From Dokdonia sp. PRO95 (GTDB taxonomy: Bacteria; Bacteroidota; Bacteroidia; Flavobacteriales; Flavobacteriaceae), in the NCBI RefSeq assembly GCF_000355805.1, contig NZ_CM001837.1:2923966-2987965 (forward strand): a stretch of 64,000 bases of DNA, given 5' to 3'. This document shows, piece after piece, positions 1-9,188 of this stretch (position 1 is its first letter; each line of letters begins with the position of its first letter). The translations under genes and the position numbers were made by a program. Below the pieces are notes generated by a model, which had not been told where the DNA came from, made no database searches, and was given only the letters and a program-made list of their open reading frames with translations.

Positions 1-1146
1 CATCCATGACCTGTGTAATATAATGATAAACGAAATTGCAAGAAGCATCAATTTCATTTTTTGAGAAGTGCCCGAAAATAAAATAACTAAATATAATAGA
101 ATAACAAGACTAAAACCAATGTATCCAAATTTAAAAATAAGACCTCGGTAATCAGAAAGAACTCCAAAATTTTCAAGATATTTCACCCCTTTTCCAAATA
201 AAGACTCATCTGTCCTTACATATTGTCTATAAGCCACAAGCGCTTGCTTTCCAGCTCTATCATCTAATAACTCGGTTAATCCTCCTCCATTATCTGATGA
301 TTCTAAATTTCGTCCCACCAATAAATATAATAATTGTTCTTGTACAACGGTACTTATACTTACAGTGAGTAGGCTAATGCTCATTGCAATAAGGGAATAT
401 GTTAAAAAACTTTTTAAGTTAAATGCATAATAGTTGTGGTAGGCAAATAATAACGCAAAGAAAAAAATAATACTTGGAGAGAAAGTTAGTAATGATGCTA
501 TTATGAATATGTTGTTTATTCTATTGAAAAAAAATTTTTCTAAAATCATCGTAAATCCTATATAAATCGCAAAATGACCAGGCTCTAAAAATGGTCCACA
601 AACTCTCATAATAGTGAATGATCCCAAATCATATACAGTGTTTGTTGAAGAAACTACCACTCCATAAAGACGATAATAAGCATTCAACGACTTCATTACT
701 AATGAAAAGGCGTCAATTTTATAATAAGGCAGTTCAATACCAATTAGAGTTATAAAAAAAATGATGACAGAAACGTAACAAAAGAAAATTAAAGCTTTTC
801 TAAACTTGACAAAGACTTTAAAAAGTAAATTTGATGGATAAAAAAAAATCCCTAACATCAAACTAAAATGAATAAGTTTTCCAATATTAGATTCGGGTAA
901 AATAAATTTGGTAGTTATATATAAAGTAAAAATTAACCCTAAAAAAAAAAACATCAAGCGCTTAATTGTTATAACTATCAAGCCACTACTAGCTAAATAA
1001 AATAACGCAAGAAATGATGACCCTAATAAACAAATGTTTATATAAAGAGGAGAAATAACCCACATAATGAATGGGTTAAGAATAACAAACAATATAAGAA
1101 CGTTAAGATTTACAACGTAATTATTCAAAGATTTTGTTTCTTTCAT
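1..1146 (-). CDS. Wzy-like O-antigen/polysaccharide polymerase, partial at window edge
   Basis: The frame is open from an ATG at 1146 to base 1, giving 382 residues with no stop, so the C-terminus lies outside the window. The translation starts MKETKSLNNYVVNLNVLILF and is almost wholly hydrophobic, with many predicted membrane helices. A loop in the middle contains LFGKGVKYLENFG, the kind of large periplasmic loop with glycines seen in Wzy/O-antigen ligase-type proteins. Its start overlaps the pseI stop by one base (TAATG), so it is the distal gene of the pseudaminic acid operon. Polymerase rather than ligase or flippase is inferred from topology and context only; sequence identity in this family is low. 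Confidence 0.6.
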   Translation of the reverse strand, partial: MKETKSLNNYVVNLNVLILFVILNPFIMWVISPLYINICLLGSSFLALFYLASSGLIVITIKRLMFFFLGLIFTLYITTKFILPESNIGKLIHFSLMLGIFFYPSNLLFKVFVKFRKALIFFCYVSVIIFFITLIGIELPYYKIDAFSLVMKSLNAYYRLYGVVVSSTNTVYDLGSFTIMRVCGPFLEPGHFAIYIGFTMILEKFFFNRINNIFIIASLLTFSPSIIFFFALLFAYHNYYAFNLKSFLTYSLIAMSISLLTVSISTVVQEQLLYLLVGRNLESSDNGGGLTELLDDRAGKQALVAYRQYVRTDESLFGKGVKYLENFGVLSDYRGLIFKFGYIGFSLVILLYLVILFSGTSQKMKLMLLAISFIIILHRSWM

Positions 1147-2144
1147 TAAAACTCTAGGTATGGATCGCCTTTAAGAAAATCTTTTTTAGCTTTTGTTCCA
1201 ATTATTGTAGTCATTATTTTTGGGTGTGCACCATGTCCAGGTCGCAATGATCTTATGTTTTCTTTTGTTAACGCCTCACCCTTCTTAATATCCTTTGTTA
1301 CAAAAAGTGATCTTCTCTTAAGTTTGCTTTCCTCACTAACCTCATAAGACACACTACCTAATGCTCTTTCAACATTTCTGATTGAATCTACCATGTCTTT
1401 AAATTCCTGAGGTTCCATAGAAAAAGACGAGTCAGCACCTCCTAAAGATCGATCTAAAATAAAATGTTTCTCAACCACTGTCGCTCCCAAGCTAACTGCT
1501 GCTATAGGAACTAAAGAGCCCATAGTATGATCTGACAGACCCACATCAACTCCAAAGCGTTCTTTCATATCCAATATAGTACTAAGATTTGCATCTTCAA
1601 TTTTTGCAGGGTATTGTGAGGTACATTTTAAAATAGTGATATCATTATTTCCAACGGAGCGACAAGTTTCTATAGCTAATTTAATATCCTCAACATCTGC
1701 AACGCCAGTTGACATTATAATAGGTTTGCCCATTGATGCTGTATACTTTATAAGTCCTATATCCGTAATTTCAAATGATGCAATCTTATAAATAGGGACA
1801 TTCAATTTTTCCAAAAAGTCTACTCCTTCTAAGTCAAAAGGTGAACTAAAGAAATCTAGTCCTAATTCGTGTGCGCGAGATTGTAAATCCTTATGCCATT
1901 CATAAGGTAATGATGCTTTTTTATATAGGTCATATGGCCTAATACCTTTCCAAAGACCAGTTTTTTTTGGTCCAAAATATTCATTGTCTACGTCTAGAGC
2001 TAGCGAGTCTGCGGTATACGTCTGAACCTTGACCGCATCAGCACCCGTTTTTGCAATTGCATCAATAGTTTTTAAAGCTAAATTGATATCGTTATTATGA
2101 TTTGCAGAAAGCTCTGCAATGATATAAGTTTTTTTATTATTCAT
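1146..2144 (-). CDS. pseI: Pseudaminic acid synthase (PseI/NeuB family)
   Basis: This 332-residue protein should condense phosphoenolpyruvate with 6-deoxy-AltdiNAc to give pseudaminic acid in the cytoplasm. It has the NeuB TIM barrel starting with YIIAELSANHNND, then KVQTYTADSL, KIASFEITD, LKCTSQYPA and GLSDHTMG, and a C-terminal antifreeze-like SAF domain (about residues 275-332, RRSLFVTKDIKKGE). The motifs AELSANH and QTYTADSL are those of PseI rather than of sialic acid NeuB or legionaminic LegI. Length is close to the usual 340. It follows the SDR gene by a few bases and is coupled to the Wzy-like gene downstream. Confidence 0.9.
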   Translation of the reverse strand: MNNKKTYIIAELSANHNNDINLALKTIDAIAKTGADAVKVQTYTADSLALDVDNEYFGPKKTGLWKGIRPYDLYKKASLPYEWHKDLQSRAHELGLDFFSSPFDLEGVDFLEKLNVPIYKIASFEITDIGLIKYTASMGKPIIMSTGVADVEDIKLAIETCRSVGNNDITILKCTSQYPAKIEDANLSTILDMKERFGVDVGLSDHTMGSLVPIAAVSLGATVVEKHFILDRSLGGADSSFSMEPQEFKDMVDSIRNVERALGSVSYEVSEESKLKRRSLFVTKDIKKGEALTKENIRSLRPGHGAHPKIMTTIIGTKAKKDFLKGDPYLEF

Positions 2145-2151
2145 TAGAATA

Positions 2152-3048
2152 TTAATTATAGTACAACGCTAAATCTTTAAGGGACTTCAACAAGCTCCAA
2201 TTGGACTTGTAGTCAAAAGTAGTTGTCAATTTATTTGAATTCATCCTAACACCTTTTGTGTTTTTAAAATTTGGCTTAGGAAATAAAACAGGTTCTGGGT
2301 TTTTAAAAATTAAATTTATTGCTAGAGCGATTTCTTTTAAACTATATATATAATTAAATCCTAAATTATATATACCACCAACTTTAGGATAGTTTAAGGC
2401 ATTCACAATAAATTTAGACACATCCTTAACATATACATATTCTATTGTAGAACTTCCATCCCCAAAAATAGTAAGTGGTTCTTTATTAATAGCTTTATTT
2501 ACAAATTGTTCAAATATTACCGTCTCTCGATCACCATATCCGTATAACCTAGCTAATCTGAGTGTCAATACTTCAACGTCTGAGTTATCTCTAAAATACT
2601 CAGCATATATATCACACATATATTTGCTAAGTCCATAGATTGTTTTAGGAGGATGCTTACAATTTTCTTCAGTATTCAAAACATCAACTTCTGAATAAAC
2701 ACTTATTGTTGAAGTCTGTATTACCTTTTTGATATCATTCTGTTTAGCAGCTAATAGTACATTTTGAAAAAGCTCAATATTATTAAAGTCAGTAATTCTA
2801 AACTTATCAGTATTACGTTGCATTATTTCCGATGCCAAATGAATAATCGTATCAAATCCTTTAAATTCACTAAGCAAAGATGCCAAACTATAATCAGATT
2901 CAGCAAAAGTATAATTTGCCGAAGACGACAACCCAATTAACTTATTTTTAGATCTGCCTATGGCTTTGACTGTATGCCCAGTATGCGATAGTTCATTTAA
3001 AACATACCTGCCAAGAAATCCGCTCGCTCCTGTAACTATAATATTCAT
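2152..3048 (-). CDS. NAD-dependent epimerase/dehydratase (extended SDR) in the pseudaminate operon
   Basis: A 298-residue extended short-chain dehydrogenase/reductase. The N-terminal Rossmann motif is GASGFLG (residues 7-13), and the active-site pair is in YGLSKY, with the catalytic Ser in TSTISVYS. It probably acts on a nucleotide sugar: the C-terminal half has FGDGSSTIEYVYVKD, typical of sugar-nucleotide epimerases and dehydratases. It is not one of the six canonical Pse enzymes, so it may modify the sugar or belong to another residue of the repeat unit. It lies 8 bases after the ATP-grasp gene and 7 before pseI. The substrate cannot be named from sequence. Confidence 0.75.
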   Translation of the reverse strand: MNIIVTGASGFLGRYVLNELSHTGHTVKAIGRSKNKLIGLSSSANYTFAESDYSLASLLSEFKGFDTIIHLASEIMQRNTDKFRITDFNNIELFQNVLLAAKQNDIKKVIQTSTISVYSEVDVLNTEENCKHPPKTIYGLSKYMCDIYAEYFRDNSDVEVLTLRLARLYGYGDRETVIFEQFVNKAINKEPLTIFGDGSSTIEYVYVKDVSKFIVNALNYPKVGGIYNLGFNYIYSLKEIALAINLIFKNPEPVLFPKPNFKNTKGVRMNSNKLTTTFDYKSNWSLLKSLKDLALYYN

Positions 3049-3056
3049 TAGTGACC

Positions 3057-4166
3057 TTATTTCTTTCTAACAGAATAACCAACAACTTCTAATTTACCAT
3101 TAATAGGTGTAATATTATCTCCTTCGCTATATCTAAACTCAGAAAACTCAAGGTTGGAACGCTTTTCTAATTTTTCTTTAGAAAATTTCTCAACAGTAGG
3201 TAGATGATAAAATTCAAGAATACTTCTACCTTTTACAATCTCATTTTTTTGTAAATCGATTTTGTTATTTAGGCATAAATCTATAACTAACTTTCTCAAA
3301 TCTAGATTTCTATGAATTTTGATTAATCTCCAAATATGACATCCATCTAATCTTGGAGCAATTTCTATAATTTTTGGTACTCCATTTGATAATTTCATTT
3401 GTACATATAGTACAGCATCTTTAATTTCTAGTAAATTAACAATTTCCTTAATATACTTTTTGGATATAGTAATTTGTTGTTCATCTACGTACTCAGGAGG
3501 TATCGCATGTCCTTTTGGAAGACCGAAATAATTATTGTCAAAAACTATTCTATCTGAGATCTCATTAACAAGAATTTCTCCATTTTGAACAATTACATTA
3601 CTTGAAAACTCTTCTCCATCTAAAAATTCTTCTATAATAGCTCTCTTAGAAATTGAAATTTCTATTGCTTTTTCGACTGCTAATTTGAGATCTTCAGGAT
3701 TGTTAATTAAAACCACTCCCCTTTGGCCTTGAGAATCTACTGGTTTTACAACGCATGGAAAAATCGTCCAATCTAAATTATCTGGATTGTCAATTTTTTT
3801 AAAAACTACATTTCCAATATTATTTGAATTCAAAAAATCTCTAAAAAGATTTTTGTTGTTAAATAAATCAAGGATTTCAGAATTTAATAACCTAGGCAAA
3901 CCTAAATCTTCAGAAACTTTAGTAGCTGCTGTAATAGCAATATCTGATGAAATTGAATAAACTAAATCAGCTTTAATATTAACTGCTAGATCCTTAACTT
4001 CTTCTAAATTAACGATATTTACTAAGTGAAAATAATCTGCTAAATCGCAACCTGGACCAACTCTTTGATTACTACAAGCGTGAGTTTCCCAACCTATTGA
4101 ATTTAGGTATGTTATTAAATCTGCTTGTCCAGCATTTGTTCCTAATATGAGCGCTATTTTTTTCAT
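3057..4166 (-). CDS. ATP-grasp family ligase in the pseudaminate operon
   Basis: A 369-residue protein of the carbamoyl-phosphate-synthase-like ATP-grasp class. An N-terminal pre-ATP-grasp Rossmann-like part (ALILGTNAGQADLITYL) is followed by the ATP-grasp core: FPCVVKPVDSQGQRGV (lysine and glycine-rich loop), IIEEFLDGEEFS, and the metal-binding IEIAPRLDG near residue 275. Such enzymes form amide or acyl bonds through an acyl-phosphate intermediate. It overlaps pseG by four bases (ATGA type), so it is translationally coupled to it. It is not one of the canonical Pse enzymes; ligation of an amino acid or acyl group to a diamino sugar would fit the context, but this is inference. The acceptor is unknown. 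Confidence 0.75.
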   Translation of the reverse strand: MKKIALILGTNAGQADLITYLNSIGWETHACSNQRVGPGCDLADYFHLVNIVNLEEVKDLAVNIKADLVYSISSDIAITAATKVSEDLGLPRLLNSEILDLFNNKNLFRDFLNSNNIGNVVFKKIDNPDNLDWTIFPCVVKPVDSQGQRGVVLINNPEDLKLAVEKAIEISISKRAIIEEFLDGEEFSSNVIVQNGEILVNEISDRIVFDNNYFGLPKGHAIPPEYVDEQQITISKKYIKEIVNLLEIKDAVLYVQMKLSNGVPKIIEIAPRLDGCHIWRLIKIHRNLDLRKLVIDLCLNNKIDLQKNEIVKGRSILEFYHLPTVEKFSKEKLEKRSNLEFSEFRYSEGDNITPINGKLEVVGYSVRKK

Positions 4167-5209
4167 AATTTTTTACCTTCAATAATATTTTTTGTTCTAT
4201 AAGCTCCCAAACCATCAACTGTATTGTAACAATTTTTAGACAAACTTTGTAATAGATTAGAATTATTTACTACTTCTTTTAGAATAACACAAAATTTCTT
4301 CCTATCAAATTGAAAATCTGCACCTATTGATAGCGCACATTCATTATTAATCCAGCCTTCTGCATTTATTATCTGATTTGATACAAATGGCACTAATAGC
4401 ATTGGTAAGCCTAAACAAGCAGCCTCATAACTAATCATTCCTGGAGCTATAATACAAAGATCGCTTGAAGCCATGCAATTAGCTAATTCTTTTTGCTTAA
4501 TTAAACATCCATCATAAAAGCTATCTAGGATTTTCAAAATTTCCTTTTTGTCTGGATTATTTTCATTGATAGCAACCCTTACTCTAATCTTAGTGAATTC
4601 ACTCGTTGCTAATGACTTCAAAATTTGCAAGCTAAGTCCATGATCATTTCCACCTCCAAAACAAATCACTATTTTATTAACTTGTGTTCTAATTTCCGTT
4701 GATTCCCGAAGTTTGACTATCTCTTTTTTTACAATACTATATTTTGGTCCAAGGAGAAGCGTAGTCGAATCATTCTTTTTTAAAGTATTATAAACTTGTG
4801 GTGTAGCTCCTAGACTACCATGCAGAACAAAGTTTGCATAGAGGTATATTTTAGCGTGGGAATCAAATTGAAGCCATTTAATTTTAAAATCGATAAGCTT
4901 TTTCTGAAAAGCTACCGTAATATCATAATGATCTAATACCAGAAATAGATTTGAATACAAATCATAACTCAATATTAAATCAATTTCTTCTTGATCTGTC
5001 TTATTTTCTGAAAATAATAAGTACTCTCCTTCAAAATTATTTTCTAAAAAAAAATTATCTACTATTATATTATAATCGGTTTTTACTAAGAAAATAATCG
5101 GCACATCTTCTTGAAACTCTTGAGAAAGTGTTAGACATCTTGAAAGATGTCCAAGACCATATGTCATTCCCGCGTTGCAGCGTATAATTACTTTACTGAA
5201 TTTTTCCAT
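4163..5209 (-). CDS. pseG: UDP-2,4-diacetamido-2,4,6-trideoxy-beta-L-altropyranose hydrolase (PseG)
   Basis: PseG removes UDP from the diacetamido sugar before condensation by PseI. The 348-residue protein has the diagnostic N-terminus VIIRCNAGMTYGLGHLSRC, with the GxGHxxRC motif whose histidine is the proposed catalytic base, and a GT-B-like C-terminal half with CIIAPGMISYEAACLGLP, the nucleotide-binding signature shared with MurG. Its start lies inside the end of pseF (17-base overlap) and its end overlaps the ATP-grasp gene, so the genes are one operon. Length is slightly above the usual 270-340, with a modest C-terminal extension. Confidence 0.87.
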   Translation of the reverse strand: MEKFSKVIIRCNAGMTYGLGHLSRCLTLSQEFQEDVPIIFLVKTDYNIIVDNFFLENNFEGEYLLFSENKTDQEEIDLILSYDLYSNLFLVLDHYDITVAFQKKLIDFKIKWLQFDSHAKIYLYANFVLHGSLGATPQVYNTLKKNDSTTLLLGPKYSIVKKEIVKLRESTEIRTQVNKIVICFGGGNDHGLSLQILKSLATSEFTKIRVRVAINENNPDKKEILKILDSFYDGCLIKQKELANCMASSDLCIIAPGMISYEAACLGLPMLLVPFVSNQIINAEGWINNECALSIGADFQFDRKKFCVILKEVVNNSNLLQSLSKNCYNTVDGLGAYRTKNIIEGKKL

Positions 5210-5882
5210 AAAGTAATTGATATTTTAATTCAGCCATGATCCAATCTTCATTTGTATCTATATCCTGAGCTGCAAATTCATCAATTACAAAAGCAAACTT
5301 ATTGTTTCCGATTAATCCTTTATCAAAATTCATCCAATAAAACATTCCGGCATCAAAATAGGATGTTTCCAAATCTTGCGATCTTGTTCTACTAAATTGT
5401 GGGTGCATGTAAGATACTTGACCATTTACATCTAATTTTAAACTACGTTGGATAGGATAACTGTAAGGTACAATTGGCTTAACCGAGTCTGCATCCGTTT
5501 CAATTAAAAACTTTAAACCTCTTTGAAGCAACTCTGGCGAAATTAATGGTGCTGTAGGTAATAAACAACAAATATTTTCAAATCTAGTGTTTTTGTCTAA
5601 GTAAATATCTTTAACCTCCTCAATTACGTCTGACAGAGTAGCGAAGTCATTTGCGTTTTTTTTGCTTCTCAGAACAGGAACTTCAGCTCCAAATGATTTA
5701 GCAATTTGCATAATTTCGTCGTCGTCTGTCGAAACCATTACCTTAGAAAAGGAATTACTTTTCAAAGCCGCCTCAATACTATATGCTATAATAGGTTTTC
5801 CTAAAAAATTTCGAATATTCTTTCTAGGTATTCGTTTACTACCACCTCTCGCTGGAATAATACAAAGATTATTATTAAACAT
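5193..5882 (-). CDS. pseF: Pseudaminic acid cytidylyltransferase (PseF)
   Basis: PseF activates pseudaminic acid as CMP-Pse. I chose the start at 5882 (MFNNNLCIIPARGGSKRIPR), giving 229 residues, because this places the nucleotide-binding motif CIIPARGGSKRIP at the N-terminus as in all CMP-sugar synthetases. The longer open frame to 6008 would lie within pseC and code for nothing family-like. Further motifs are STDDDEIMQIAKSFGAEVP and CCLLPTAPLIS. It overlaps the pseC end by 8 bases and pseG by 17. The motif layout and context favour PseF over NeuA. Confidence 0.88.
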   Translation of the reverse strand: MFNNNLCIIPARGGSKRIPRKNIRNFLGKPIIAYSIEAALKSNSFSKVMVSTDDDEIMQIAKSFGAEVPVLRSKKNANDFATLSDVIEEVKDIYLDKNTRFENICCLLPTAPLISPELLQRGLKFLIETDADSVKPIVPYSYPIQRSLKLDVNGQVSYMHPQFSRTRSQDLETSYFDAGMFYWMNFDKGLIGNNKFAFVIDEFAAQDIDTNEDWIMAELKYQLLYGKIQ

Positions 5883-7065
5883 AAAATTCTTTAATTTTAT
5901 GAACAACATATTCTTGTTCCTCTGCAGATAAAGTAGGGTACATAGGTAAACTAATGCATTGTTTATAGTACGCCTCAGCCTTGGGATGATCACCTTCCTG
6001 ATGTCCAAGATCTCTATAGTATGGCATTAAATGACAAGGTATGTAATGTATCTGAGCAAAAACACCCTGCTCTCTCAAGTAATTATAAAGACCTAATCTA
6101 TCATCTACCTCAATAATATACAGATGATATGCATGGCCCTCAATAACTCCAGATTGGCTCTTTATAAATTTTTCACTTTTAAAGGCTTCATAATATTTAT
6201 TTGCTATCGCACGACGTTTTTGAATACCTTCATCTGCTCTTTTTAGTTGGCTATTACCTAGTGCAGCTTGAAAATCAGTAATACGGTAATTGTAACCCAA
6301 TTCTTGCATCTCCATATACCACGCTGGATACGTTTCTACATCTTTAGAAGCCGCTGCAAAACTTGGATGGTTAGTATATAACCCGTCATTTTTGACAATA
6401 CCATGAGTTCTCAATGCTAATAGCTTCTTGTATAAAGCTTCATTGTTCGTTGTAATCATTCCACCTTCTCCAGAAGCAATATGTTTTACAGGGTGAAAAG
6501 AAAATATGGCTAAATCTGCATAATTACCATTACCACATTGTTGCTTGATCCCCGTACTATCCAAAAAATACCCGCCAGGTGAATGACATGAATCCTCTAT
6601 TATCCATAAATCAAATTCATCTGCAAGAGCGCGAAACATCTCTAAATTCACAGCACGACCAGCAAAATCTACAGGTATTATACCTACGTAATTACCGTCT
6701 GGATCATTTTCTAAAATTGCTCGCACACTATTTATATCTAGTAAATAAGTTTCTGGGTCTATATCTCCAAAAACTACTTCACCTCCACAGTAACGCACAC
6801 AGTTTGCAGATGCAGCAAAGGTTATGGGAGTGGTAATTACCTTCTGTCCAGATTCAACGCCTAAAGCTAGAGCATTAAGATGTAATGCGGCAGTGCCATT
6901 AGAAACTGCAACTGCATATTTTGACCCGACGTATTGAGCAAAGTTCATTTCAAATTCTAAAATTCTTGGCCCTTGAGTGAGATAGTCCGCTTGTAAAGCT
7001 TCAACTACAGAATCTATATCTTCTTGAGTAATAAACTGTTTTCCGTAAGGAATTGTATACGACAT
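5875..7065 (-). CDS. pseC: UDP-4-amino-4,6-dideoxy-N-acetyl-beta-L-altrosamine transaminase (PseC)
   Basis: A PLP-dependent DegT/DnrJ/EryC1/StrS aminotransferase of 396 residues that aminates C4 of the PseB product. Visible motifs are the sugar-binding VSNGTAALHL, the PLP aspartate in WIIEDSCHSPGG, the Schiff-base lysine in SFHPVKHIASGEGG, and the PseC-type C-terminus QIHYIPCHLMPYYRD. Its start lies four bases after the pseB stop, as in the usual pseB-pseC pair. The following pseF starts inside its last codons. Identification is strong because both the family motifs and the gene order agree. Confidence 0.9.
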   Translation of the reverse strand: MSYTIPYGKQFITQEDIDSVVEALQADYLTQGPRILEFEMNFAQYVGSKYAVAVSNGTAALHLNALALGVESGQKVITTPITFAASANCVRYCGGEVVFGDIDPETYLLDINSVRAILENDPDGNYVGIIPVDFAGRAVNLEMFRALADEFDLWIIEDSCHSPGGYFLDSTGIKQQCGNGNYADLAIFSFHPVKHIASGEGGMITTNNEALYKKLLALRTHGIVKNDGLYTNHPSFAAASKDVETYPAWYMEMQELGYNYRITDFQAALGNSQLKRADEGIQKRRAIANKYYEAFKSEKFIKSQSGVIEGHAYHLYIIEVDDRLGLYNYLREQGVFAQIHYIPCHLMPYYRDLGHQEGDHPKAEAYYKQCISLPMYPTLSAEEQEYVVHKIKEFYV

Positions 7066-7068
7066 AAT

Positions 7069-8079
7069 TTATACTTTAAAATCTGGATCAACGTGCTCGA
7101 CTATTAACGACCTTAAGTTTTCTATAGTTTCCCAATCTTCATTCTCACCACTATTATATTTGAAACCATCCGGAACTCTCTTTGCTGAAAATTTATTAAT
7201 AAATTCATCAAGCTTCCATCTATGAGTAGCTGGGAGAATTGTATAATACTTACCTAAATCGTACGTATAAAAAGAATCAGAACTAGTAATCATCTCTTCG
7301 TGTATTTTCTCTCCCGGTCTTATACCTATAACAGGTTTTTCACATTCCGGACCAATAGCCTCTGCGATATCCAAGATTCTATAACTTGGTATTTTAGGCA
7401 CAAAAATCTCTCCCCCCCAAGCGTGTTCTAGTGCATGCATTACCATATCAACCCCACCTTGTAATGATATATTAAAACGTGTCATGTCCTCCACTGTAAT
7501 AGGTAAAACACCTTCCGACCTCTTCTTTAGAAAAAATGGTATTACAGAACCGTTAGACCCCATCACATTACCGTATCGTACAACGCTAAACTTTATTGGG
7601 TTCCAACCTGTAATATTGTTTGCTGCTACGAATAGCTTATCAGAAGCGAGTTTTGTTGCTCCGTACAAATTGACAGGCGCAGCTGCTTTATCAGTTGAAA
7701 GAGCTACAACTCTTGAAACCTCTGTCTCTAAACAAGCATTAATTAAATTCTCTGCACCAAGTATATTAGTTTTAACACACTCCATAGGGTTGTATTCAGC
7801 GATAGGAACGTGCTTCATAGCAGCTGCGTGAATAACATAGTCAATACCCTTTAAAGCCCTCTTTACTCTTTCATAATCTCTAATGTCACCTATGAAAAAT
7901 CTTAGCTGAGGATATTCCGAAGGTGGATACTCTTGAGCCATTTCAAATTGCTTTTGTTCATCTCTTGAAAAAACAACAAGGCGAGTCACCTCGGGATATC
8001 TATTAAAAATATGCTTTACTAAAGCTTTTCCTAAAGACCCAGTACCTCCAGTAATTAAAATTGACTTATTATTCAACAT
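7069..8079 (-). CDS. pseB: UDP-N-acetylglucosamine 4,6-dehydratase, inverting (PseB)
   Basis: First enzyme of the pseudaminic acid pathway: it converts UDP-GlcNAc to the 4-keto-6-deoxy-L-arabino sugar. The 336-residue SDR has the NADP motif GGTGSLG at residues 10-16, FSRDEQKQFEMAQEYP typical of PseB/FlaA1/CapE proteins, the active-site stretch STDKAAAPVNLYGATKLASD, and VVRYGNVMGSNGSVIPFF. It lacks the N-terminal membrane domain of the long FlaA1-like dehydratases (WbpM), so it is the short soluble form. It starts just before the stop of the Wzz-type gene (11-base overlap), linking sugar synthesis to the export genes. Confidence 0.92.
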   Translation of the reverse strand: MLNNKSILITGGTGSLGKALVKHIFNRYPEVTRLVVFSRDEQKQFEMAQEYPPSEYPQLRFFIGDIRDYERVKRALKGIDYVIHAAAMKHVPIAEYNPMECVKTNILGAENLINACLETEVSRVVALSTDKAAAPVNLYGATKLASDKLFVAANNITGWNPIKFSVVRYGNVMGSNGSVIPFFLKKRSEGVLPITVEDMTRFNISLQGGVDMVMHALEHAWGGEIFVPKIPSYRILDIAEAIGPECEKPVIGIRPGEKIHEEMITSSDSFYTYDLGKYYTILPATHRWKLDEFINKFSAKRVPDGFKYNSGENEDWETIENLRSLIVEHVDPDFKV

Positions 8080-9184
8080 TTTTTTTTGATTTTTTAAATT
8101 TAATTGATAAAACTTCTTTCCAATATACTTTGATTATTAAAGACATCGAACCCAAAATTACGCCCAAAATAATAAAACCTATTAAAATAGCACCACGACT
8201 AGGTCCAGTCTTTTTATTTACAATGACAGGAGATTTTAATACCGTGAATATCGGTGTATCTTTTTCTACTTGTAATTTCTGGGCTTCGACTTGTTTTGAA
8301 ACTTCGTTGTAAACATTATAAGCTAACGAATATTCTGAATTCAATTTTTGCAAAGTAACTTTACTTTGCTCAGTATTAATGAAACGATTTGAATCTTTAT
8401 ACAAAGCAAGCTTTCTCTGAATGTTCTCAAAATTTAACTTCTTAGATTCCAAACGCTCTTCTAAAAAACTCAATTCGGTTTCAGCTTTGGTAATATTCAT
8501 TGAAATAACTCTTTTTTCAAGAATTTCAACGCAAGTCCTATTCAAATAAGCAGAGGCCTTGCCTTCAGGCATCGTTGCCGTTATTTCAACATATCCTTCC
8601 TTCGCATTTACAGTGATATTAGTATTTTCAATGAAGATTTCGATAATATCTTTTTCTACATCACTTAAATTAAGCACATTACCATCAGATGAAATTTCAA
8701 TCTCTTGATCAGAATCTGCTGACTTAAAAAAACCAATTATCTTTCCCGGAAGACCAATGGTGTACATCTTAACTATACTGAGAACTGAAGGTTTATAATA
8801 ATCCTTGTAATACTCAAAATAGGAGATTTCCTTACCGTAAGTTTCAAAAGCTATTGGTGTATTGATGACTTCCCTTTGAAAACTTAAGCTTTCGAATATC
8901 TGTGGGTATAGTATAGGTGAAACATTCTGCGTATCGCTAGAACTTGATAAATCGATACCCGCTAAACTTGCTAAACCTCCTAAACCACCTTTTAAAGAAG
9001 AACTGTTAGATTGAGGTACTATTACAGAATTCGTGGTGTAGTAATTTTTTGAGAAAAAAGCAATAAAAACAGCAAAAACAAAAAACACAAAGAGAAATTT
9101 GAATAAAAATTTTCTTTTATCAAAAAGCAATCCAATAAGCTCCGTTAATTTTATGTTGTCCTCGTTAAAATATCTTTTAGTCAT
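8069..9184 (-). CDS. Wzz-type polysaccharide chain-length determinant / co-polymerase
   Basis: A 371-residue inner-membrane protein. A cytoplasmic N-terminus with LTELIGLLFDKRKFLFKF precedes the first membrane segment (about 30-47, FVFFVFAVFIAFF). A periplasmic Wzz domain follows, including coiled-coil residues about 230-300 (ETELSFLEERLESKKLNFEN), then a proline-glycine-rich second membrane segment (about 330-352). There is no C-terminal tyrosine kinase domain, so it is the short form, not Wzc. It lies four bases after the Wza-type gene and overlaps pseB. It most likely sets chain length of the polymer carrying pseudaminic acid, working with the Wza-type exporter. Confidence 0.85.
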   Translation of the reverse strand: MTKRYFNEDNIKLTELIGLLFDKRKFLFKFLFVFFVFAVFIAFFSKNYYTTNSVIVPQSNSSSLKGGLGGLASLAGIDLSSSSDTQNVSPILYPQIFESLSFQREVINTPIAFETYGKEISYFEYYKDYYKPSVLSIVKMYTIGLPGKIIGFFKSADSDQEIEISSDGNVLNLSDVEKDIIEIFIENTNITVNAKEGYVEITATMPEGKASAYLNRTCVEILEKRVISMNITKAETELSFLEERLESKKLNFENIQRKLALYKDSNRFINTEQSKVTLQKLNSEYSLAYNVYNEVSKQVEAQKLQVEKDTPIFTVLKSPVIVNKKTGPSRGAILIGFIILGVILGSMSLIIKVYWKEVLSIKFKKSKKNVE

Positions 9185-9188
9185 AACT

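Noticed and set aside
5883-6008. Upstream extension of pseF
   Set aside because: It lies inside pseC and precedes the conserved N-terminal motif.
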